Assembly (NCBI RefSeq): GCF_003048255.1 | Contig: NZ_CP028487.1 | Coordinates: forward strand, 3,100,001 to 3,164,000 | DNA: 64,000 nt | DNA from: Yersinia massiliensis | GTDB taxonomy: Bacteria > Pseudomonadota > Gammaproteobacteria > Enterobacterales > Enterobacteriaceae | Direction: 5' to 3' | In this document: positions 57,832 to 64,000 of the stretch, piece after piece | Numbering within the stretch: position 1 is the stretch's first letter | How the letters are laid out: each line of letters starts with the position of its first letter | Program-made: the position numbers and the translations under genes | Notes under the pieces: generated by a model | What the model was told of the DNA's origin: nothing | Seen by the model: only the letters and a program-made list of their open reading frames with translations | The model's database searches: none

Positions 57832-57863
57832 AAGGGTGACTGACATCATCAGCCACCCTTTTT
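57832..57863 (+). terminator. Intrinsic terminator after the HAD-gstB operon
   Basis: AAGGGTG (57832-57838) pairs with CACCCTT (57854-57860), with further internal pairing, and a T run follows. It starts 18 bp after gstB. Confidence 0.85.
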
Positions 57864-57929
57864 GGCTCTTACCTAATCACTTGTGCCGACGCCATTACGC
57901 CTTAAACAGCGACAAATCGAGAACGGTGA

Positions 57930-59915
57930 TTAGAAATCGTAACTTGCACCAATCATGTAACGGCGGCCGTCGAGTACTTTATCGTTAACTTCGACATTGA
58001 CGCGCTTATCCAACACGTTATAGACGCCCCCCATCAAGCGGAATTCTTTCGTTAGCTGATAGTTAGCCCCCAAATCCACAAAGGTATAGGACGGCGTACT
58101 TGCGCCAATACTGGTGCGGTTGAGGTATTCGGAGGTTTTGCCTCGATAATTAGCACGGATCCACGTCGCCAGTTCTTCACTTGTCTGCCAGTTCAGTGTG
58201 CCATTCAGCATGTGCTTAGGCATTTGATTCAGCGGCTGACCGGAGAATTGACCACTTTTCTGCTCAGATTGCGTGAAGGTATAGTTGGAGGTTACTGACC
58301 ACGCTTTGTTGATTTCCCAATCAAATGTAGCTTCTACACCACGAGTGATGGCTTTATCCACGTTGGTACGGTCACTGATAAATTTATAAGCAGTGCCATT
58401 AATCATACATTGACCAGATGCATTACCAGTGCTGTCAGTACAACGGCGAACCTCAGTAATTTTATCTTTAAAATCAGTATTAAATAGCGTCAGGCCCGCA
58501 TTCATACCTTCCTGATCATCCCAGAGAATACCAATTTCCTGGCTGATACTTCTTTCTGGTTTCAGGTTAGCATTACCAATAATGATCGCCGGATCGCCAC
58601 GACCACCGGTGATTTGCCCCCAGTTTTCTGTGGCTTGACGCAAATCAGGTGAACGATACCCCCCCGATACCCCACCTTTTAATGTCCACTGCTCGGCTAA
58701 ATGCCAAACACCGTATAAACGTGGCGTCCAATGTGTTCCGTAGTTTTCATCCTGATCCATACGTACACCACCCGTTAGGGCGAAGTCGTTGGTCATCTGC
58801 CATTCATCCTCAGCAAATAACGCCCAACTCCAACGGGTTAATTTGGTCAAATCTTTGGCTGAAGCTAATTGGTTACCCTTGTCATTCAATTCTTCATAGC
58901 GATATTGTCCGCCCAGAATCAGGGTGTGATTATCCAATAAGAATGATGTTTGAGTATTAAAGACATTATCCACGCTTTTCATATTGCGAGATGGATTTCG
59001 CGTTTCATCGCGTTGAACATAACTGGTGGAATTACCAAAGTCATAATAACCGTGGTGAGTAATCGCATAATTATTGCGATCATATTGCACATCACTGCTC
59101 GTACTCGCTATGGGAATTGAACGTCCCGCAGTGGAGTTTCGGTCTTGTACATAATGGCCGATATCAAAATCAAATTCGTTTTGATCATCTGGCGTTAAAG
59201 TAAATGTCGCTGCACCATTTCTTAGGCGCTGTTCATTATAACCGTCGACGATTTTATCTTCGCTACGATGAGAAAGCAGGCCGCTGACTTTTAGCCCCAA
59301 TAAGCCATCGATTAATGGGCCGGAAGCGTAAGCATTGGTCTGGAATATATCGCCAGATTTGGAATCTTCCTGCAACGTGGCATCAGCGCGGACTGTTCCA
59401 TGCCATTCTTTACCGACTTTACGGGTAATGACGTTAATCACCCCGCCCATCGCGTCCGAGCCATATAACGATGACATTGGGCCACGCACCACTTCGATAC
59501 GTTCGATAGCGGCTAAAGGAGGCAGCCAGCCTTGTTCAATACCGGAGCCATCACTATTTGGTCGAGTGCCGCGAGTATCAACGCGTTTGCCATCTACCAG
59601 AATCAATGTGTATTTTGCCGACATCCCACGAATACTGATATCACTGTGGCTCCCGCCACCTGTGACAACGACGCCAGGGACGTCTTGCAGTGCATCGGTA
59701 ATATCGCGATACGCCTTATTCTCAATTTGCTCGCGGGTCACCACTGAAATAGAGGCCGCAGAGTCTTGAATACGTTGTTGGAAGCCTGTTGCCGTGACCA
59801 CCATCGTATCTGTCGTGGTCGTTGCGGTCTTATTATTCGTTTCGGCAGCATAGGCCTGAGACGAGCAAATTGCAGCTATCACCAGTGCCGCAGATTTTGT
59901 TTTCCTAAAAAGCAT
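57930..59915 (-). CDS. cirA: TonB-dependent catecholate siderophore receptor, CirA-like
   Basis: This outer-membrane beta-barrel receptor has a 23-residue signal peptide and TonB box DTMVVTA (36-42). A plug domain follows with IRGMSAKYTLILVDGKRV and RIEVVRGPMSSLYGSDAMGGVINVIT. The barrel ends in a C-terminal Phe (YMIGASYDF). I start at the ATG at 59915 with GGAG upstream (661 residues). Similarity to CirA plus the gene order cirA-lysP-yeiE, as in E. coli, supports the name. E. coli CirA takes up catecholate iron complexes and colicin Ia. A Fur box lies upstream. Confidence 0.88.
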   Translation of the reverse strand: MLFRKTKSAALVIAAICSSQAYAAETNNKTATTTTDTMVVTATGFQQRIQDSAASISVVTREQIENKAYRDITDALQDVPGVVVTGGGSHSDISIRGMSAKYTLILVDGKRVDTRGTRPNSDGSGIEQGWLPPLAAIERIEVVRGPMSSLYGSDAMGGVINVITRKVGKEWHGTVRADATLQEDSKSGDIFQTNAYASGPLIDGLLGLKVSGLLSHRSEDKIVDGYNEQRLRNGAATFTLTPDDQNEFDFDIGHYVQDRNSTAGRSIPIASTSSDVQYDRNNYAITHHGYYDFGNSTSYVQRDETRNPSRNMKSVDNVFNTQTSFLLDNHTLILGGQYRYEELNDKGNQLASAKDLTKLTRWSWALFAEDEWQMTNDFALTGGVRMDQDENYGTHWTPRLYGVWHLAEQWTLKGGVSGGYRSPDLRQATENWGQITGGRGDPAIIIGNANLKPERSISQEIGILWDDQEGMNAGLTLFNTDFKDKITEVRRCTDSTGNASGQCMINGTAYKFISDRTNVDKAITRGVEATFDWEINKAWSVTSNYTFTQSEQKSGQFSGQPLNQMPKHMLNGTLNWQTSEELATWIRANYRGKTSEYLNRTSIGASTPSYTFVDLGANYQLTKEFRLMGGVYNVLDKRVNVEVNDKVLDGRRYMIGASYDF

Positions 59916-60582
59916 TATACGTTCTCCATGAGGTATAAATTGACTCAACGCCTTTCCGTCAGGTTGTTGCGGCATATAGCGATATCTGGCAAAGAACGAT
60001 ATCGGGCAAAGCACCTTGCCGCCTGGCGGGCAGATGAAAGTTAACTTTTATAAATTTTGGCAATAGCTCACCGCAGCAGAAATAGCGCTTTAGGCTATGA
60101 CGGCTTGATGCTTCATTATTATTATGTGAATCCGATTACTGCCGAGGTATCCATAAAAATATTATGGTTACATCATTAATCCATTCAGCCTCACCGTGCC
60201 CCTTGCGATAAACCCGCAGTGACATGCCCCATTCCCTTGATAAGCAAGCATTGACACAGAGTATTCCTCACGCGCCCAAGAGTATTCATACTCATCTGAC
60301 CGGTTGTTTTGGTCATGCTGGCTACAGTGATACTCGTGCTGCTTTGCTGCTGATATTCAATGTGGCGCTAACAATAAAACAAATGATAATAATTATCAAT
60401 ATGATTGATGTTATTCATTTGGCATTAATGTGTGTAACCCTATATTTTATAATGTGATTTAATCAGCTTGAACGATCAGGAGGCGATTCTTTTGGCAGGA
60501 GTGGGACTCATTTGGCGAAATTTTTTGTCTAATCATCACTAATGGCGGTCAATTATTTCTTACAAATCAAGTAGATTACGGC
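59916..60582. other. Long leader region of cirA
   Basis: About 670 bp lie between cirA and the lysP terminator. The Fur box lies at 60382-60400, 467 bp upstream of cirA, so the transcript has either a very long leader or a second, nearer promoter. I found no acceptable gene in it; a 41-codon frame at 60191-60316 lacks a ribosome-binding site. Confidence 0.55.
60382..60400 (-). promoter_or_regulatory. Fur box upstream of cirA
   Basis: AATGATAATAATTATCAAT closely matches the 19-bp Fur consensus GATAATGATAATCATTATC. On the minus strand a promoter-like TTGATA/TTTTAT overlaps it. Iron-Fur repression is expected for a siderophore receptor. Confidence 0.75.
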
Positions 60583-60613
60583 AATAAAAAAGGGCGATAT
60601 TATTATCGCCCTT
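60583..60613 (-). terminator. Intrinsic terminator after lysP
   Basis: A 10-bp perfect stem, AAGGGCGATA with TATCGCCCTT, is followed on the minus strand by a run of Ts. It lies about 50 bp after the lysP stop. Confidence 0.9.
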
Positions 60614-60664
60614 CTATCTTTATCGCCCTTCTGTCACGAGGACTGAATTTAGCGGCAAGACTGA

Positions 60665-62191
60665 CTAGTCAGAAATCAACACGGCTTTTTTCGCCGCTTG
60701 AGGCTCTTCACTTTCATCCCGCCATTTCGGGAATTCCATTTCGTTATATTTGATAACCTTAGTGCCACGGGTCAGCTTATAGCCGAACCAAATCACTAGG
60801 AACAATGGAATGCCAATGTAAGTTGCTGTCACGCCATACCAATCAATGCGATCTTGCAGGAATGCCTGATAATTCTGCCCCAAGGTAATGATTAGGCACA
60901 GTACGAAGGCAAAGATTGGCCCCAGAGGGAAGAAGCCAGACTGATACGGCAATTCGTTCAAATCGCGGCCTTGTGACATATAACCACGGCGGAAACGATA
61001 GTGGCTGATGGCAATACCCAGCCACGCGATAAAGCCGGTCATACCTGACGTGTTTAGCAGCCACAGATAAACGGTTTGGTTACCAAACATGGAACTCAGG
61101 AAGCATAGACCCGCGACCACGGTTGTGGCATATAACGCATTACGTGGTACACCGCCTTTAGATAACTTGGCAAAAATACGTGGTGCTTTGCCCTCAGAGG
61201 CCAAAGTAAACAGCATACGGGTAGAGGCATACATGCCAGAGTTACCGGCAGATAATACCGCCGTTAGAATAACCGCATTCATGACTGCCGCCGCAGACAA
61301 CAAGCCCGCATTCTGGAACACTAAAGTGAACGGGCTCACACTAATATCTTTCACGTCATTGCGTAACAGACTTGGGTCGGTATACGGGATAATCAGGCTG
61401 ATAATCAAGATAGCGAAGATATAGAACAGCAGAATACGCCAGAACACTTTACGCACAGCACGGGGAATATTCTTGCCCGGATCCTTTGATTCACCGGCCG
61501 CAATACCAATCAGCTCTGTGCCTTGGAACGAGAAACCGACAATCATTGCCACACCAATCATGGCGGAGAAACCACCGGCAAACGGGGCATCACCTATCGT
61601 CCAATTGTGCCAGCCTGCACTTTCCCCCCCTTTCATGATGCCACTTATCATCATCACACCGACAATGATGAAGATGACCACTGTCACCACTTTAATTAGC
61701 GAGAACCAATATTCTGCTTCACCAAAGCCTTTGACTGAGATGTAGTTCAGTAAGAACATCAAGGCGAGGAATAGCGCACTCCAGATCCAACCGGGGGTGT
61801 CAGGGAACCAGTAGTTCATGACTAATTGTGCGGCGACTAAGTCAACGGCGATGGTGACCGCCCAGTTGTACCAGTAGTTCCAACCAAGGGCAAAACCGAA
61901 GCCCTCCTCAACATATTTGGAACCATAAGTTGAAAACGAGCCAGAGACGGGCATAAATGCCGCCAATTCGCCGAGGCTGGTCATCAAGAAGTAAACCATC
62001 AGGCCAATTAATGCATAGGAGAGCAATGCGCCCCCTGGGCCTGCTTGCGATACGGTTGCCCCTGAAGCAACAAACAAACCTGTACCAATAGATCCGCCGA
62101 TAGCAATCATGGCCAGATGCCGCGATTTAAGCTCTCGTCGCAAACGCTGTGCGCCTTGCGGCACTTGGGTTTTAGTATTTTGCTGAGTCAT
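60665..62191 (-). CDS. lysP: Lysine-specific permease LysP
   Basis: LysP is an inner-membrane amino acid-proton symporter with about 12 spans and 508 residues (E. coli 489). The APC-family start motif IAIGGSIGTGLFVASG is present, as are SFQGTELIGIAAGESKDPGKNIPRA and TRMLFTLASEGKAP. It imports lysine; in E. coli it also restrains the regulator CadC. Neighbours cirA and yeiE are the same as in E. coli. I see no lysine riboswitch upstream; E. coli lysP is controlled by ArgP. Confidence 0.95.
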   Translation of the reverse strand: MTQQNTKTQVPQGAQRLRRELKSRHLAMIAIGGSIGTGLFVASGATVSQAGPGGALLSYALIGLMVYFLMTSLGELAAFMPVSGSFSTYGSKYVEEGFGFALGWNYWYNWAVTIAVDLVAAQLVMNYWFPDTPGWIWSALFLALMFLLNYISVKGFGEAEYWFSLIKVVTVVIFIIVGVMMISGIMKGGESAGWHNWTIGDAPFAGGFSAMIGVAMIVGFSFQGTELIGIAAGESKDPGKNIPRAVRKVFWRILLFYIFAILIISLIIPYTDPSLLRNDVKDISVSPFTLVFQNAGLLSAAAVMNAVILTAVLSAGNSGMYASTRMLFTLASEGKAPRIFAKLSKGGVPRNALYATTVVAGLCFLSSMFGNQTVYLWLLNTSGMTGFIAWLGIAISHYRFRRGYMSQGRDLNELPYQSGFFPLGPIFAFVLCLIITLGQNYQAFLQDRIDWYGVTATYIGIPLFLVIWFGYKLTRGTKVIKYNEMEFPKWRDESEEPQAAKKAVLISD

Positions 62192-62436
62192 TATTACCCT
62201 AATCCACCCTTAAAAAATAAGGCGGGATTGTAACAAATCCCACCGACTCGGATAGTAACAATGCGCTGATATAAGATACCTTCATGATCCCAGCGCTATT
62301 ATTAGCAAAAGCGCAATTGCCAGCAAAAATAGTTTTCCGCAGGTTTTATCTGCCGCAATAACCCACAGCATTGGTGTAAAACACCTGAAATCCAGCGCGC
62401 TACACGTATCACTCGTTTTCGGTTTACCCACACAGT

Positions 62437-63309
62437 TCAATTGTCTTCTTGGCAATAACTCAGGAACCGCTGTAAGGCATTAGAGATGTGTTTTTGCCGA
62501 TGATGAATCAAATACAAAGTACGAACCAATGTGGGTAATGGGATTTTCAGTTCAACCAGTTCCCCACTCGCCAGTTGATCGGCAATCACCCTTCTCGACA
62601 GACAACTAATGCCCATGCCATAGCGCACTGCGCGCTTAATGGCTTCCGAATTGCCCAACTCCATGACCAATTTAAAGTGCGGCAATTTTGCCAATAGCAG
62701 ATGATCCAACACCTCCCGCGTACCCGATCCGCGTTCACGTAGGATCCAATCCGCGCCAGCGAGTGCATCAAGTGTGAGCATTTTATGGCAGAGCGGGTTA
62801 TCAGGCGCGGCAAAAACCACTAATTCATCTTGCAACCATGCCTGTGTCTTCAACTCCGGCATATGGCAAGGCCCTTCAATCAGCCCCATATCATCGCGAA
62901 AATCAGCCACCGCCTCGATGACGTCCTGACTGTTACCAATATTCAGTTCGAGCGGCGTACCAGGAAAATCGCGCCGATATTTGGCAATCATGCCCGGTAA
63001 CATATAGTTGCCGATAGTGCTACTGGCTGCAATACGCAGCGCACCCAAGTCATTCAGGAAAAGTTGTTCTATTTCAATCGTTTGATCAATTAACGCCAAG
63101 GCTTTGGGATAGAGCAAACGCCCATGTTCATTAGTGACTAAGCGCTTACCGACCCTATCAAACAGTTGCACCCCTAATTGCCCTTCCAAATCCGCCAACG
63201 CAGCGCTGACTGCAGATTGTGAAAGCGCGAGCACAACCGAGGCTTGGGTCGTCGAGCCGCTTTTCAGCACCTCAGTAAAGACTTCAAGTTGACGTAAGGT
63301 TATGTGCAT
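62437..63309 (-). CDS. yeiE: LysR-type transcriptional regulator YeiE
   Basis: This 290-residue LysR regulator has the winged HTH at the N-terminus ([39 protein letters not shown]). The C-terminal type 2 periplasmic-binding-like effector domain starts near residue 88. It is the E. coli YeiE orthologue by sequence and position next to lysP. Published roles include sulfite response and flagellar gene control in Salmonella and Cronobacter. Confidence 0.93.
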   Translation of the reverse strand: MHITLRQLEVFTEVLKSGSTTQASVVLALSQSAVSAALADLEGQLGVQLFDRVGKRLVTNEHGRLLYPKALALIDQTIEIEQLFLNDLGALRIAASSTIGNYMLPGMIAKYRRDFPGTPLELNIGNSQDVIEAVADFRDDMGLIEGPCHMPELKTQAWLQDELVVFAAPDNPLCHKMLTLDALAGADWILRERGSGTREVLDHLLLAKLPHFKLVMELGNSEAIKRAVRYGMGISCLSRRVIADQLASGELVELKIPLPTLVRTLYLIHHRQKHISNALQRFLSYCQEDN

Positions 63310-63503
63310 AACGGTCTCTGTAGTAAAAAATGAAGGACGCTATCATGACTTTACTGGTCAGTTGCAGGATGCAACTGAACTCATATATCCGTTGCAAATA
63401 CAATAACTGACAGAAAAGAAAATAGCCTCAATGACCGTATAAGATTAACACCTTTGAGCAAAAGCGGGAGGTCATAGGGAAATGAAATTAAGTGTGAAGC
63501 AGC

Positions 63504-63794
63504 CTATTCGTTTTCATTTGATTGAAAGAAGATATAATATACAAAAGCAGCGAATGCACTGATAACTATGTTTACAATCAACCATATAACTAACAGATAA
63601 GCGAAAGTTTGGGATAAAGGGATACCGCGTTCAACCTTAAACGGATTAAAATGCGGCAAAGAAGCAATATTAAAAGGCGTCAAATTAAATGACATAAAAA
63701 AATAAGCCATCAAATAAGGTGGGATAAGCAAATAAATAAATGCAGTAATCGTCAATATCACCCACAACGACTTTTCATGTTTTACTTTTTTCAT
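63504..63794 (-). CDS. Small inner-membrane protein of unknown function
   Basis: I do not recognise this gene. It encodes 96 residues with two strong hydrophobic segments (about 10-34 and 62-92), a Lys-rich N-terminus (MKKVKHEK) and an acidic tail (QSNENE), giving a two-span membrane protein. GAGGGA precedes the ATG. It stands alone beside yeiE in an AT-rich stretch. No neighbour suggests a role. Confidence 0.65.
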   Translation of the reverse strand: MKKVKHEKSLWVILTITAFIYLLIPPYLMAYFFMSFNLTPFNIASLPHFNPFKVERGIPLSQTFAYLLVIWLIVNIVISAFAAFVYYIFFQSNENE

Positions 63795-64000
63795 ATCAAG
63801 AATCCCTCTTTATAGGGTGACAGGTGCCATCATCCGTTACACATTTCCATTGTGATAAACTTAATCAGTTTCATCCTTATCATGCGGCCTGCATGACTTC
63901 CCTCCCTTACCACTTATATCGATTGATTATAAATATATAATGAATTTATCTATTATTGCCAAAGTCGTTAAACTATGCGCAATCTTCACAGGCAATAGGA

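Noticed and set aside
60191..60316. 41-codon minus-strand ORF between the Fur box and cirA
   Set aside because: No ribosome-binding site and low-complexity composition.
60224..60457. 77-codon plus-strand ORF crossing the Fur box
   Set aside because: No Shine-Dalgarno, and it runs through the Fur operator; probably chance.
62192..62436. Lysine riboswitch upstream of lysP
   Set aside because: The 245 bp show none of the long conserved L-box elements; E. coli lysP is controlled by a protein regulator.

Overview
This window is chromosomal DNA of an enterobacterium, almost certainly a Yersinia. Most of it runs gene for gene with the Escherichia coli infA-clpA to dacC region. Yersinia-type additions include an exported chorismate mutase, an ERIC array, a cbs/cystathionine-lyase pair and a MetNIQ-like transporter with a 2OG-Fe(II) oxygenase. 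I cannot assign the species from the sequence alone. No complete insertion sequence, prophage, rRNA, tRNA or CRISPR array is visible.

Layout. 1-7012: infA 3' end, clpA, clpS, cspD and macAB. 7216-21068: ybjX, ybjD, lysO, hcp-hcr (with NsrR-like and FNR-like sites), poxB, an inserted methyltransferase, ltaE-ybjT and ybjS. 21204-26630: lipoprotein ybjP, exported chorismate mutase, and the arginine transporter artPIQM plus artJ. 26640-27118: four tandem ERIC elements running into the stop codon of rlmC. 27100-34528: rlmC, ybjO, the putrescine operon potFGHI, ybjN and ybjC (nfsA and rimK absent). 34981-37493: grxA, ybjL and the sigma-E-dependent sRNA rybB, recognised from its sequence. 37761-39824: an accessory patch with two related small-protein genes, a broken reading frame and an Rpn-family nuclease. 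40132-48417: two PAP2 phosphatases (the second ybjG), deoC behind two DeoR-like operators, deoR, sdaC-sdaB and dacC. 48834-56071: an insertion relative to E. coli, between dacC and gstB, carrying a cbs/cystathionine-lyase operon behind a MetJ-like operator, a DUF4258/XRE toxin-antitoxin-like pair, and the oxygenase-metQNI operon. 56438-57814: a leader peptide, a HAD phosphatase and gstB. 57930-63794: cirA with a distant Fur box, lysP, yeiE and a small membrane protein.

Functional themes. Amino-acid and polyamine traffic dominates: arginine uptake (Art), putrescine uptake (Pot), lysine uptake and export (LysP, LysO), serine uptake and deamination (SdaC/SdaB) and methionine-type uptake (MetNIQ). 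Sulfur metabolism is concentrated at 48.6-56 kb. Stress functions include ClpAPS adaptors, nitrosative stress (Hcp/Hcr), glutaredoxin, envelope stress (RybB) and MacAB efflux.

The most useful new observations are these: a MetJ-type operator in front of apparent reverse-transsulfuration genes; paired DeoR palindromes 61 bp apart; a cluster of very small ORFs at 37.7-38.3 kb; a 20-codon leader coupled to the HAD gene by TAATG; a uORF before the 2OG oxygenase; a MetQ-like protein without a lipobox; and the ERIC array supplying the end of rlmC. I do not see convincing evidence of a wholly novel large system.
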